Assembly (NCBI RefSeq): GCF_001941965.1
Contig: NZ_MKZO01000075.1
Location: forward strand, 176,534-240,533
Length of the DNA: 64,000 bases
Reading direction: 5' to 3'
From: Pseudomonas putida
Lineage (GTDB): Bacteria > Pseudomonadota > Gammaproteobacteria > Pseudomonadales > Pseudomonadaceae
A program made the position numbers and the translations under genes. Under the pieces are notes generated by a model. The model searched no databases, was not told the origin of the DNA, and saw only the letters and a program-made list of their open reading frames with translations. Below, piece by piece: positions 17,276-26,011 of this stretch (position 1 is the stretch's first letter; every line of letters starts with the position of its first letter).

Positions 17276-18160
17276 TCAATCCTCCTGCATATGGCTGAGG
17301 AATTGCCTGACCAGCAAACCGGCATCCCGGCGGTAGGCAATGGCGACCGTACTGACACAGCCCGGGTCGGCTAGCTCGATGAAGCGCAGCGTCGACGGCG
17401 CAATGTCCTGCATGCAGCGCGGCAGCAGGGCCACACCAAATCCGGCCTGGATCAACTGCAACTGGGTAGTCTTGCGCGACACCACCCGTGCTGGCCGAGG
17501 AAAGAAGCCGGCAGCCATGCACAACTCCGCCGACAGATAACTCAGGCCACCACGCTGACGATGCGGAATGGAGATGAACGGCTCCCCGGCCAACTCCGTC
17601 AGCCGAACATTCTCACGGCCTGCCAGTTCATGCTCCTCGGCCACCGCCAGCAGCAGCGGCTCCTCGAACAGCGGTTCGACACACAACCCTTCATGCTGGC
17701 GCAGCACCGGCAACCTCAGCAGCCCGATATCCAGGCGCCCGTCGGCCAGCTCCTCAAGCTGGCCTTCCGAGGAAAGCTGGGCTATTTCCATGGAGATCCC
17801 GGCATTCTCGTGCAGGTAACCGCTGACCCGCTGCAACAGGGCGCCGGTCAGCGGCACCGTGCTGGAATGGCTCAGGCGCAGGCTGCCGCGCAGGCCCTGG
17901 CCGACGGCGCGGGCCAGGTCACTGGCCTTGTCCAGATCCAGCAACAGGTTGCGCGCCCGCGGCAGGAAGGCCGCGCCGGCAGCGGTGAGACGGGGGAGGC
18001 GGGCAGTGCGTTCGAACAGCGCGGTGTCGAGTTGCTGTTCCAGTTCGCGGATCTGTCGGCTCAACGCCGACTGGGCGATATACAGGCGCTCGGCCGCAGC
18101 ACTGAAGCTGCCGCTCTCGGCGATTTCAACGAAGTAGCGCAATTGGCGGGTGGAGATCAT
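17276..18160 (-). CDS. LysR-family transcriptional regulator
   Basis: 294 aa LysR-type regulator. The N-terminal winged helix-turn-helix is clear (MISTRQLRYFVEIAESGSFS; AERLYIAQSALSRQIRELEQ), followed by a substrate-binding effector domain typical of the family (DIGLLRLPVLRQHEGL; GFGVALLPRCMQDI). It is divergent from the TauE/SafE-type permease gene with 103 bases between, the usual arrangement for a LysR regulator and its target. An AT-rich near-palindrome around 18190-18204 (ATATTGCATATT) could be its binding site. The effector is unknown. Confidence 0.93.
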   Translation of the reverse strand: MISTRQLRYFVEIAESGSFSAAAERLYIAQSALSRQIRELEQQLDTALFERTARLPRLTAAGAAFLPRARNLLLDLDKASDLARAVGQGLRGSLRLSHSSTVPLTGALLQRVSGYLHENAGISMEIAQLSSEGQLEELADGRLDIGLLRLPVLRQHEGLCVEPLFEEPLLLAVAEEHELAGRENVRLTELAGEPFISIPHRQRGGLSYLSAELCMAAGFFPRPARVVSRKTTQLQLIQAGFGVALLPRCMQDIAPSTLRFIELADPGCVSTVAIAYRRDAGLLVRQFLSHMQED

Positions 18161-18263
18161 GAGCTATGCCGTTTCGAGATGGCTGATGGCGATATTGCAT
18201 ATTAGTCGGCATGGCTGCCCGCTGGTTAAGGTGCGCTGAAAACATATTCAAGGTGTTGCCCGG

Positions 18264-19040
18264 ATGCTCGCTGACCTGTTTGCCCAACTGCCGTTTTCCC
18301 TGCTCGACTGGCTGCCGATCCTGTTAGGCGTGGCCGCTGCCTATGTGGTGTTCGGCATCGCCGGCTTCGGCACCGCCCTGGTGGCCGGGCCGATCCTGAT
18401 CAACTTCATGCCGCTGTCGCGGATCATCCCGTTGCTGGTGCTGCTGGATTTCGTCGCTGCCTTCGGCAACTGGCTGCCGGCGCGCAAGGCGGTGAACAAG
18501 GGCGAATTGCTGCGCCTGCTGCCGTTCATGGCCCTGGGCTGCACCCTGGGCGTGGTGTTCCTGCTCAACCTGCATGCCGATGTACTGATGTTGCTGATGG
18601 GCCTGTTCATCAGCGCCTACGCGCTCTATAGCCTGGCGGTGAAGGTCAAACCGGCCAACCTGGCGGCGGGCTGGTCGGTGCCGGCGGGGACGGTGGGCGG
18701 GCTGTTCGGTGCATTGTTCGGCAGCGGCGGCTTTCTCTACGCGCTGTACCTCAATGCCCGGCTGGACTCGACCGAGCAGGCGCGGGCGACCCAGAGCGCG
18801 CTGATCAGTTGCAGCACCGTGGTGCGCCTGAGCCTGTTCCTGATCGCCGGGGTGTATGCCGACCTGCCGCTGTTGCTGCTGGCGGCGTGCCTGCTGCCGA
18901 TGATGTGCCTCGGCCTATGGGTGGGCCGACGCCTGACCCTGAACATGTCCCGCGAGGCCTTCGTGCGCCTGGTGACCTGGCTGGTGCTGGCCAGTGGCGT
19001 GGCACTGATCGGTCGCTGGCTGAGTCAGGTAAACTGGTGA
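18264..19040 (+). CDS. TauE/SafE family inner-membrane permease
   Basis: 258 aa, almost entirely hydrophobic with about seven to eight transmembrane helices. The family signature GIAGFGTALVAGPILINFM lies near residue 30, and its second half-repeat GGLFGALFGSGGFLYALYL near 145; such internal duplication is typical of TauE/SafE (DUF81) proteins. Known members export sulphite, sulphonates or other organic anions across the inner membrane. Substrate here is unknown; control by the divergent LysR regulator is likely. The downstream zinc-ribbon gene begins 24 bases later and may be in the same transcript. Confidence 0.9.
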   Translation: MLADLFAQLPFSLLDWLPILLGVAAAYVVFGIAGFGTALVAGPILINFMPLSRIIPLLVLLDFVAAFGNWLPARKAVNKGELLRLLPFMALGCTLGVVFLLNLHADVLMLLMGLFISAYALYSLAVKVKPANLAAGWSVPAGTVGGLFGALFGSGGFLYALYLNARLDSTEQARATQSALISCSTVVRLSLFLIAGVYADLPLLLLAACLLPMMCLGLWVGRRLTLNMSREAFVRLVTWLVLASGVALIGRWLSQVNW

Positions 19041-19064
19041 CTTTGAACCGACCCGACCGCTGTC

Positions 19065-19622
19065 ATGATCACCCAGAGCATCATCGTTCCGAAAATGTCC
19101 TCCATTCCCGTGCACGAAGCCCGTGCACGGGCCATCCTGCGCTGGCTGGTGCGCGAGAAGATCGTCGAGGAAGCCCTGAGCACCTGCGGCGGCACCGGCA
19201 ACCGCATGGGCCATGCCATCGCCGAGGGCGCGCGCAAGGTGGTCGAACGGCCCGAGCTGCTGCCGTTCGGCAAGCGCATCAACGGCCTGGAGATCATCAC
19301 CAAGCGCTGCATCTATACGCCGTCGCAGGATTTCCTCGAGGAAGCCGGCTGTCCGGAGTGCCGCCGGGAGATCGGCGAGGCGCTGTTCGAAAGCCTGGAA
19401 GAGTGGATGCCGGCGCAGACCGACAACTTCACCTGCCCCGAATGCGGCCATGAAGACGACATCAACGGCTTCCTTTTCCTCCAGCCGTGTGCCTTTTCCA
19501 ACCTGGGCTTCATCTTCAATGGGTGGGCCGATGCCGGTTTCAAACCTGCCTTCCTCGACGCCTTCGCCGACTGGCTGGACCAGCCCGTGGCGGTAGTGCG
19601 CGGGACGCTTGGCGGCAACTGA
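19065..19622 (+). CDS. Conserved zinc-ribbon protein of unknown function
   Basis: 185 aa, soluble. Two CxxC pairs, EAGCPECRREI and NFTCPECGHEDD, near residues 100 and 127 form a probable four-cysteine zinc ribbon. The C-terminal half is hydrophobic and aromatic (INGFLFLQPCAFSNLGFIFN). Such proteins occur widely in Pseudomonas and are sometimes labelled as sugar ABC transporter ATPase, but there is no Walker motif here, so that label does not fit. It lies between the TauE-type permease and guaB; the guaB promoter starts only 20 bases after its stop. Function unknown. Confidence 0.85.
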   Translation: MITQSIIVPKMSSIPVHEARARAILRWLVREKIVEEALSTCGGTGNRMGHAIAEGARKVVERPELLPFGKRINGLEIITKRCIYTPSQDFLEEAGCPECRREIGEALFESLEEWMPAQTDNFTCPECGHEDDINGFLFLQPCAFSNLGFIFNGWADAGFKPAFLDAFADWLDQPVAVVRGTLGGN

Positions 19623-19641
19623 CCGAAGGCCCATCTTTGCA

Positions 19642-19670
19642 TTGAGCGAAACGGCGCGCATGAGTATAAT
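19642..19670 (+). promoter_or_regulatory. Sigma-70 promoter of guaB
   Basis: A consensus -10 TATAAT (19665-19670) is preceded at 17 bases by TTGAGC (19642-19647), a four-of-six match to the -35 consensus. It lies 38 bases before the guaB start codon, suitable for a strong housekeeping promoter. Confidence 0.75.
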
Positions 19671-19707
19671 GGCGCGCTTCCATTTTTCCCGCCCGGGAGC
19701 CCCCGCG

Positions 19708-21177
19708 ATGCTGCGTATCAGCCAAGAAGCCCTGACCTTCGACGACATTCTCCTTGTACCTGGCTATTCCGAGGTACTGCCCAACGAAGTCAGTCTCAAG
19801 ACCCGTTTGACCCGTGGCATCGAGCTGAACATTCCGTTGGTCTCCGCCGCCATGGATACCGTGACCGAAGCCCGCCTGGCCATTGCCATGGCGCAGGAAG
19901 GCGGCATCGGCATCATCCACAAGAACATGACCATCGAGCAGCAGGCCGGCGAAGTCCGCAAGGTCAAGAAGTTCGAGGCCGGCGTGGTCAAGGACCCGAT
20001 CACCATCGATGCCGACGCCACCGTGCGTGACCTCTTCGAGCTGACCCGCCTGAACAACATCTCCGGCGTACCGGTGCTGTACAACGGCGACCTGGTCGGC
20101 ATCGTTACCTCCCGCGACGTGCGTTTCGAAACCCGCCTGGACGTCGCCGTGCGTGACGTGATGACTCCGAAAGAGCGCCTGGTCACCGTCCGCGAAGGTG
20201 CGAACAAGAACGAAGTCCGCGAGCTGCTGCACAAGCACCGCCTGGAAAAAGTCCTGATCGTCGATGCCGAGTTCAACCTCAAGGGCATGATGACCGTCAA
20301 GGACATCGAGAAGGCCAAGGCCTACCCGCTGGCCAGCAAGGACGACCAGGGTCGCCTGCGCGTCGGCGCTGCGGTCGGCACCGGCAAGGACACCGGCGAG
20401 CGCGTAGCCGCCCTGGTTGCCGCCGGCGTTGACGTGGTCGTCGTGGACACCGCTCACGGCCACTCCAAAGGCGTGATCGATCGCGTTCGCTGGGTCAAGG
20501 AAACCTACCCGCAAGTGCAGGTGATCGGCGGCAATATCGCCACCGGCGCTGCGGCCAAGGCCCTGGCTGAAGCCGGCGCCGACGCGGTCAAGGTCGGTAT
20601 CGGCCCTGGCTCGATCTGCACCACCCGTATCGTTGCCGGTGTCGGCGTGCCGCAGATCAGCGCCATCGCCAACGTCGCCGCAGCCCTTGAAGGCACCGGC
20701 GTTCCGCTGATCGCCGACGGTGGCATCCGCTTCTCCGGTGACCTGTCCAAGGCCATCGTTGCCGGCGCCTCGTGCGTGATGATGGGTTCGATGTTCGCCG
20801 GTACCGAAGAAGCCCCGGGTGAAGTCGAACTGTTCCAGGGCCGTTCCTACAAGGCCTACCGCGGCATGGGTTCGCTGGGTGCAATGGCCCAGGCCCAGGG
20901 TTCCTCGGACCGTTACTTCCAGGACTCCTCGGCCGGCGCCGAGAAGCTGGTACCGGAAGGCATCGAAGGCCGCGTTCCTTACAAGGGTGCACTGGCCGCG
21001 ATCATCCACCAGTTGATGGGCGGCCTGCGCTCCTCGATGGGCTACACCGGCAGCGCCACCATCGAAGAGATGCGCACCAAGCCAGAGTTCGTGCGCATCA
21101 CCGGTGCCGGCATGGCCGAGTCCCACGTGCATGACGTACAGATCACCAAGGAAGCGCCAAACTACCGCGTAGGTTGA
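19708..21177 (+). CDS. guaB: IMP dehydrogenase
   Basis: Oxidises IMP to XMP with NAD+, the first committed step to GMP; 489 aa. The catalytic barrel starts LTFDDILLVPGYSEVLP; a tandem CBS regulatory pair is inserted at about residues 95-205; the active-site loop GPGSICTTR contains the catalytic Cys and is followed by GGIRFSGDLSKAI. I chose 19708 (MLRISQEALTF) because GGGAG lies 9 bases upstream and all family members begin there; upstream in-frame ATGs lie across the promoter. It is followed 80 bases later by guaA, with a strong hairpin between. Confidence 0.97.
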   Translation: MLRISQEALTFDDILLVPGYSEVLPNEVSLKTRLTRGIELNIPLVSAAMDTVTEARLAIAMAQEGGIGIIHKNMTIEQQAGEVRKVKKFEAGVVKDPITIDADATVRDLFELTRLNNISGVPVLYNGDLVGIVTSRDVRFETRLDVAVRDVMTPKERLVTVREGANKNEVRELLHKHRLEKVLIVDAEFNLKGMMTVKDIEKAKAYPLASKDDQGRLRVGAAVGTGKDTGERVAALVAAGVDVVVVDTAHGHSKGVIDRVRWVKETYPQVQVIGGNIATGAAAKALAEAGADAVKVGIGPGSICTTRIVAGVGVPQISAIANVAAALEGTGVPLIADGGIRFSGDLSKAIVAGASCVMMGSMFAGTEEAPGEVELFQGRSYKAYRGMGSLGAMAQAQGSSDRYFQDSSAGAEKLVPEGIEGRVPYKGALAAIIHQLMGGLRSSMGYTGSATIEEMRTKPEFVRITGAGMAESHVHDVQITKEAPNYRVG

Positions 21178-21198
21178 TGCTCCTGGCAACACCGTTCA

Positions 21199-21224
21199 GC
21201 GGGGCTGTTATCGAACAGCCCCGC
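21199..21224 (+). promoter_or_regulatory. Hairpin between guaB and guaA
   Basis: Perfect 11-bp stem GCGGGGCTGTT/AACAGCCCCGC with the tetraloop ATCG. The following GTCGTTTCC is only weakly T-rich, so it may be a partial terminator, an attenuator or an mRNA-stabilising hairpin that sets the guaB:guaA ratio. Confidence 0.6.
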
Positions 21225-21257
21225 GTCGTTTCCGATTACCACTGACGAGATTGAGTC

Positions 21258-22835
21258 ATGGCCCTCGACATTCACGCTCACCGCATCCTGATTCTCGACT
21301 TCGGTTCCCAGTACACCCAGCTGATCGCCCGCCGCGTGCGCGAAATCGGCGTGTACTGCGAGCTGCACCCGTTCGACATGGACGATGAAGCGATTCGTGC
21401 CTTCAACCCGCGCGGGATCATCCTCGCCGGCGGTCCTGAGTCGGTCCACGAAGCCAACAGCCCGCGTGCACCGCAGGCCGTGTTCGACCTGAACGTACCG
21501 GTCCTGGGCATCTGCTACGGCATGCAGACCATGGCCGAGCAGATGGGCGGCAAGGTCGAAGGTTCCGAGCTGCGCGAATTCGGCTACGCCCGTGTCGACG
21601 TGGTCGGCAAGAGCCGCCTGCTGGATGGCATCGAAGACCACGTCGATGACGACGGCGTCCTCGGCCTGGACGTGTGGATGAGCCACGGTGACAAGGTCAC
21701 CCGCATGCCGGAAGACTTCCACGTGCTGGCCAGCACCCCGAGCTGCCCGATCGCCGGCATGTTCGACGATGCCCGCGGCTACTACGGCGTGCAGTTCCAC
21801 CCGGAAGTGACCCACACCAAGCAGGGCGGTCGCATCCTGTCCCGCTTCATCCTCGACATCTGCGGCTGCGAAGCCCTGTGGACCGCCTCGAACATCGTCG
21901 AGGACGCGATTGCCCAGGTGCGCGAGCAGGTGGGTTCGGCCAACGTCCTGCTGGGCCTGTCCGGCGGCGTCGACTCCTCGGTGGTTGCCGCGCTGCTGCA
22001 CCGCGCCATCGGCGACCAGCTGACCTGCGTCTTCGTCGACAACGGCCTGCTGCGCCTGCACGAAGGTGACCAGGTCATGGCCATGTTCAAGGAGAACATG
22101 GGCGTCAAGGTCATCCGTGCCGACGCCGAAGCGCAGTTCCTCGGCAACCTGGAAGGCGAAGCCGACCCGGAGAAGAAGCGCAAGATCATCGGTCGCACCT
22201 TCATCGACATCTTCGATGCTGAAGCCAGCAAGCTGGAAAACATCCAGTTCCTTGCCCAGGGCACCATCTACCCGGACGTCATCGAGTCGGCTGGCGCGAA
22301 GAGCGGCAAGGCTCACGTGATCAAGTCGCACCACAACGTCGGTGGCCTGCCTGAGGAAATGAACCTCAAGCTGGTCGAGCCGCTGCGCGAATTGTTCAAG
22401 GACGAAGTACGCAAGATCGGTCTCGAGCTGGGCCTGCCGTACGACATGGTCTACCGTCACCCGTTCCCGGGCCCGGGCCTGGGCGTGCGCATCCTCGGCG
22501 AAGTGAAGAAGGAATACGCCGACCTGCTGCGTCGTGCCGACCACATCTTCATCGAAGAACTGCGCAAGGCCGACTGGTACCACAAGACCAGCCAGGCCTT
22601 CGTGGTGTTCCAGCCGGTCAAATCGGTGGGCGTGGTCGGTGATGGCCGTCGCTACGCCTGGGTCGTCGCCCTGCGCGCCGTCGAGACCGTGGACTTCATG
22701 ACCGCACGCTGGGCGCACCTGCCGTACGAGCTGCTGGAGACCGTCAGTGGGCGGATTATCAACGAGATCGAGGGGATTTCGCGGGTGACCTACGATGTGT
22801 CGAGCAAGCCGCCGGCGACGATCGAGTGGGAGTGA
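21258..22835 (+). CDS. guaA: GMP synthase (glutamine-hydrolysing)
   Basis: Converts XMP to GMP with glutamine and ATP, completing guanine nucleotide synthesis after GuaB; 525 aa. The class I glutamine amidotransferase domain carries the nucleophile Cys86 in LGICYGMQ and the His in VQFHPEVTHT. The ATP-pyrophosphatase domain follows with the PP-loop LLGLSGGVDSSVVA. The C-terminal dimerisation domain ends RVTYDVSSKPPATIEWE, the usual terminus. It lies in the guaB-guaA operon and is closed by a strong terminator 28 bases after the stop. Confidence 0.97.
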   Translation: MALDIHAHRILILDFGSQYTQLIARRVREIGVYCELHPFDMDDEAIRAFNPRGIILAGGPESVHEANSPRAPQAVFDLNVPVLGICYGMQTMAEQMGGKVEGSELREFGYARVDVVGKSRLLDGIEDHVDDDGVLGLDVWMSHGDKVTRMPEDFHVLASTPSCPIAGMFDDARGYYGVQFHPEVTHTKQGGRILSRFILDICGCEALWTASNIVEDAIAQVREQVGSANVLLGLSGGVDSSVVAALLHRAIGDQLTCVFVDNGLLRLHEGDQVMAMFKENMGVKVIRADAEAQFLGNLEGEADPEKKRKIIGRTFIDIFDAEASKLENIQFLAQGTIYPDVIESAGAKSGKAHVIKSHHNVGGLPEEMNLKLVEPLRELFKDEVRKIGLELGLPYDMVYRHPFPGPGLGVRILGEVKKEYADLLRRADHIFIEELRKADWYHKTSQAFVVFQPVKSVGVVGDGRRYAWVVALRAVETVDFMTARWAHLPYELLETVSGRIINEIEGISRVTYDVSSKPPATIEWE

Positions 22836-22862
22836 GGGTAGCCCACCTCCGCTGCTGAAGAC

Positions 22863-22893
22863 CGAAAGCCCGCCTTATGGCGGGCTTTCGTTT
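22863..22893 (+). terminator. Rho-independent terminator after guaA
   Basis: Perfect 12-bp stem CGAAAGCCCGCC/GGCGGGCTTTCG (22863-22874, 22879-22890) with loop TTAT, followed by TTT. It separates guaA from the convergent metallo-beta-lactamase-fold gene, whose stop is at 22896, and may serve both. Confidence 0.88.
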
Positions 22894-22895
22894 GG

Positions 22896-24356
22896 CTAAT
22901 CAACGATATCCTGAGCAGGGGATGTGCTGGTTGCTTCAGTTTTTACTTTTTTCGTCGTATCAGTGCCTATAAAGATGTTGTTGTCCTCCTCAGTCTCGAT
23001 GTCTGTTTTATCGGGAGGCGGTACGAACCGTCTGGTTTTTCTGGGTTTGTAGACTTCTTCGGTTTCTTTTTTTTCTTTCTTACGTTTTTTTTTCAGTTGC
23101 GCCTGTAACCTTTTCATCAGCATTTTTTCATGGATGGCACAGGTGATAAGGTCATTGGAATCCTCGCTCACCGGTACCCTTTTTGCGGGTTCTCCGCACT
23201 CTATACAGCTCAGTGCATCGACTTTATGTACCACCTCTTTTCTGCCGTAGAGCCTGTCGTTTGGGCAGCCCAAGATGTTTCGGGTACTAGCGAGCAATGT
23301 GTACATTTTTTCGTCTAGTTGGGAGCTTAATGTTGCGGGTACAAATGCTTGAGCGTCGTTGTTGCTGAGTAGATGTTTTTCGATGTTGGTATTTATCAGT
23401 ATTTTTTGATTCTTGAATAATGAAAATCCTATATCTCCCCATTTTGCAGCGGCACGACCTACATGAAGCCGTTTGTATTTGAGGAAATCGTCGTCGAAAT
23501 GATGCTGCGTCATGAATATCCACGGGTTCTTTTCTTCGACGGACTCCAGAAGCGCATCCCCTGGATGGTCATAGCTATGCCCGGCACCCATGATGACCCA
23601 ATAAAGTGCGTTTTCAAGTGCGTTGGTATTCGCGTTGGTGTGGTCCTTTGTCGAACCGTGATGGTCGAGCTTGACGATAGTTGCAGTCAACGGCCCGACT
23701 TGAGAGTCGCCGCCGGTATAGTAAGTCGTAGAGGTTCGATTCTCGCTGTCGCTGAGTATCCATTGCAAACTTGAACCGTTGTTTTCATCGCAAGCGGTAG
23801 GGGAGCGTTGAGTCGTTAAACTCATGAGTTCGAGCTGCATGCCCCCTGTGAACTCCAAGGTCTCAGGCGCTTTGAAGTGTATTTTTACATCGCTCTTTGA
23901 GGCTCTTTTGCGGAGATCATTACAGAGGCCGAATACTCTGCTTCCTTTTTCCCACTGGTTTGGAGGCGCGGGGGTTTTCGTGTTGACTATCGTGGCGTCG
24001 GCGGGCGACATCACGATGAAACTCTTAAGGCTGCTGTGATGTTCGCTAAGAGTACCTATTGCCTGGAACAGCCCGTAATAGTGGTCAAGGTCGAAGTGAC
24101 TCACGATGAACGCGAGTGGCTTCAAACCCTGTTGTATCAGGAGATTCAGCAGTGAGGTCAATCGCTTTCCGGTGTTGCCCTTGCCGCCGTCGATCACCAC
24201 GAATTGAGTGGCGGTGTAGAGCACCGTGCAATCGCCTCCTGTCCCACAGTCAAGATGGATGATATTGATCAGTGGCTTTTCAACATCCATGACAGTGGAT
24301 TTTTCTCCCAGCGGTGCGGAAAGCTGGGGGCTGGATGAATCGCTGGCTGGCTGCAT
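22896..24356 (-). CDS. ComEC-like metallo-beta-lactamase-fold hydrolase
   Basis: 486 aa. Metal-binding motifs of the MBL fold are visible: HFDLDH (His87-His92), GGD (215-217), KLDHHGST (229-236) and SYDHPGD (261-267), the arrangement seen in ComEC/Rec2-type MBL domains that act on nucleic acids or phosphoesters. Unlike ComEC there are no membrane segments. The C-terminal part adds CIEC...CAIH (Cys384, Cys387, Cys406, His409), a possible second zinc site, and a highly basic tail (KKKRKKEKK), which would fit nucleic-acid binding. Base composition is clearly more AT-rich than neighbours, a sign of transfer. Last gene of a four-gene minus-strand cluster, 45 bases after the LysM gene. Substrate unknown. 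Confidence 0.82.
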   Translation of the reverse strand: MQPASDSSSPQLSAPLGEKSTVMDVEKPLINIIHLDCGTGGDCTVLYTATQFVVIDGGKGNTGKRLTSLLNLLIQQGLKPLAFIVSHFDLDHYYGLFQAIGTLSEHHSSLKSFIVMSPADATIVNTKTPAPPNQWEKGSRVFGLCNDLRKRASKSDVKIHFKAPETLEFTGGMQLELMSLTTQRSPTACDENNGSSLQWILSDSENRTSTTYYTGGDSQVGPLTATIVKLDHHGSTKDHTNANTNALENALYWVIMGAGHSYDHPGDALLESVEEKNPWIFMTQHHFDDDFLKYKRLHVGRAAAKWGDIGFSLFKNQKILINTNIEKHLLSNNDAQAFVPATLSSQLDEKMYTLLASTRNILGCPNDRLYGRKEVVHKVDALSCIECGEPAKRVPVSEDSNDLITCAIHEKMLMKRLQAQLKKKRKKEKKETEEVYKPRKTRRFVPPPDKTDIETEEDNNIFIGTDTTKKVKTEATSTSPAQDIVD

Positions 24357-24401
24357 GGTTTCAGTCCGTTGTGGTTTGCCGATTGTCGCTCAATGATCGG
24401 T

Positions 24402-25445
24402 TCATGACAGGGCGCTGCCCAACAGCGCTGTTCGAGTCGCTTCATCCATCACGCCGGTATCGGCAAGCTGTCGGGATTGCTGGAACAGACGAATGGCCAT
24501 TTCCGTTTTCTCTCCCAGTTCATTGTCTTCCTCGCCGCAGTTGTAGCCGAGGTTGTTCAATCGCGCCTGCCAGCCTGATACGGTATCGATCGGGTTGACA
24601 TAGCCAATATTGAATACATGAGTCTCGGCATCCGGGCCCGGATGCAACACGATGGTGGCCTGGGTCACACTGGGAGGGACCGACTGGCTGACAAATCCCT
24701 GGTCGTCTGTGGTACTCGATATTTCATTCAGCGGATTGCCCTGTCTCGTTGCCAGACTGAGCAGATAGGGCACTCCGGCTTTCGGGGTTTCATCACTGTT
24801 CAAGAAACGAATGTGCAACGATTCGGGCACACCCTTGCGCTCTATGGTCAGTTGCTTGCCCGTTTCGACGGTTACCGTTTTCTGACGTTTTTCCGGGATC
24901 ACGACCTTGTCGTTTTCCAGAAGCACGTACATGTTGTCGTGCCGACGCTCTTTCAGCGTGGCATTCGCTGAGTGATTCCACAGCGTTGCAGGGAAAAAGC
25001 CATAGTACTCGGCGATCTTTCCGATGCATTCACCTTGCGTGATCACATGGGTCTGCTCGCCGGCCACTGCAGCTTCAGGTGCGGTTCGCCAGGTCGCGGG
25101 CGTGGTGGAGTTGGCCTGGGCCAGGTCAAGGGTGGTTTTCACTTGCCAAGCCTCCTCATCCAGGTCGGGTAGGCTCAACCCATAGGTGCCTGGCGACAGC
25201 CCTTTGAAACCATGGATTCCGTCGGGGCTGGTCTTGCCGGTGAGTACCTGGCCGTCATCCCGGGTCATCACCAGGGTGATGCCATCGAGTCCTTCTCCAT
25301 CCTCACCAACGACCTGCACTTCTATGACCTTGGTCGGCTCTTGCTCCGGTGCCGGACAGCTGCTGGTGGTTGCACCTACCGGCTGCGTATCGCTTTGCTC
25401 CTGGGCCGCGCTTTCCGCCTGGGCCAGTGGGGAATCAGTCGTCAA
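24402..25445 (-). CDS. LysM and peptidoglycan-binding domain protein
   Basis: 347 aa starting at TTG (25445), chosen because GAGGAG lies 7 bases upstream; this start overlaps the end of the preceding gene, and an in-frame ATG at 25475 lacks a ribosome-binding site. Order of parts: a low-complexity start (about 1-35); an Ig-like/carboxypeptidase-regulatory fold (about 38-100, GEGLDGITLVMTRDDGQV, then GTYGLSLPDLDEEAW); a LysM-type domain (about 130-185, HVITQGECIGKIAEYYGFFP, NHSANATLKERR); a second beta domain; and a C-terminal peptidoglycan-binding domain (about 285-345, WQARLNNLGYNC, GVMDEATRTALL). Proteins with this architecture are common beside VgrG/PAAR genes of type VI secretion loci, but no VgrG or Hcp is present here. 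No signal peptide. Confidence 0.8.
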   Translation of the reverse strand: MTTDSPLAQAESAAQEQSDTQPVGATTSSCPAPEQEPTKVIEVQVVGEDGEGLDGITLVMTRDDGQVLTGKTSPDGIHGFKGLSPGTYGLSLPDLDEEAWQVKTTLDLAQANSTTPATWRTAPEAAVAGEQTHVITQGECIGKIAEYYGFFPATLWNHSANATLKERRHDNMYVLLENDKVVIPEKRQKTVTVETGKQLTIERKGVPESLHIRFLNSDETPKAGVPYLLSLATRQGNPLNEISSTTDDQGFVSQSVPPSVTQATIVLHPGPDAETHVFNIGYVNPIDTVSGWQARLNNLGYNCGEEDNELGEKTEMAIRLFQQSRQLADTGVMDEATRTALLGSALS

Positions 25446-26010
25446 GGAGGAACTCCTCAGCGCTTGAGAGCGCATGGCTGAAACGATGGTCCGATGGGTT
25501 ATCCACCAGCCTTTCGTCGGTATCCAGACGTTTGGGTGGAGTGTTGGTATAGCTGTAGAGCCCTGAGAAATCCGTGGCTTCCTGTGGCTTGAGCGCCATC
25601 GACACATCGTTGGGTATCAGGCCAAGGGCCCGACGTTGCGCCAGATTGCGTTGTTCGACGCGCTGTCGGTGCAGGCAGCTTTTCATCAGTCGATCCAGAC
25701 GTTCCCCCGGTAGGGCCAGAACGGTATCGGTGAGGATGTCGCGCATCCATGATCGTTCCGGATCGCTGTCGAATGCCCAGCCGTAGGTCGCCGCCAGGTT
25801 GATGAAGCGGCAGACCTGTTGTCGGCTGGTCAACTGGTAGCTGGCTGCACGGTCGACCAGTTCGCTGATCTGGTCGCGTAGTTCATCCCGGGTCAATAAC
25901 CAGGCCTGTGCAGGGAAGTGGGTGTAGAGGTGGCTCAGCATGTTCTCTATAAACCGTGCACGGGGCATCTGGGCCAGGGCCTGGAGCTGCGTGTCCCGGA
26001 TCAGCAGCAT
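25435..26010 (-). CDS. 191-aa protein of a secretion-locus-associated type
   Basis: Begins MLLIRDTQLQALAQMPRARF; the start at 26010 is 1 base from the stop of the preceding gene, and upstream in-frame codons run through that gene. Mostly helical, with the recognisable pattern FIENMLSHLYTHFP, then VCRFINLAATYGWAFDSDPE, seen as I recall in small proteins encoded next to phage-tail-like or type VI cargo genes; I know no proven function for them. The C-terminal 60 residues are polar and end SSAEEFLLDD. Its 3' end overlaps the TTG start of the LysM gene by 11 bases, so translation of the two is likely coupled. An adaptor or chaperone role is a guess. Confidence 0.75.
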   Translation of the reverse strand: MLLIRDTQLQALAQMPRARFIENMLSHLYTHFPAQAWLLTRDELRDQISELVDRAASYQLTSRQQVCRFINLAATYGWAFDSDPERSWMRDILTDTVLALPGERLDRLMKSCLHRQRVEQRNLAQRRALGLIPNDVSMALKPQEATDFSGLYSYTNTPPKRLDTDERLVDNPSDHRFSHALSSAEEFLLDD

Positions 26011-26011
26011 C

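Noticed and set aside
19065..19622. Sugar ABC transporter ATPase label for the zinc-ribbon protein
   Set aside because: No Walker A, Walker B or signature motif; four-cysteine zinc ribbon instead.
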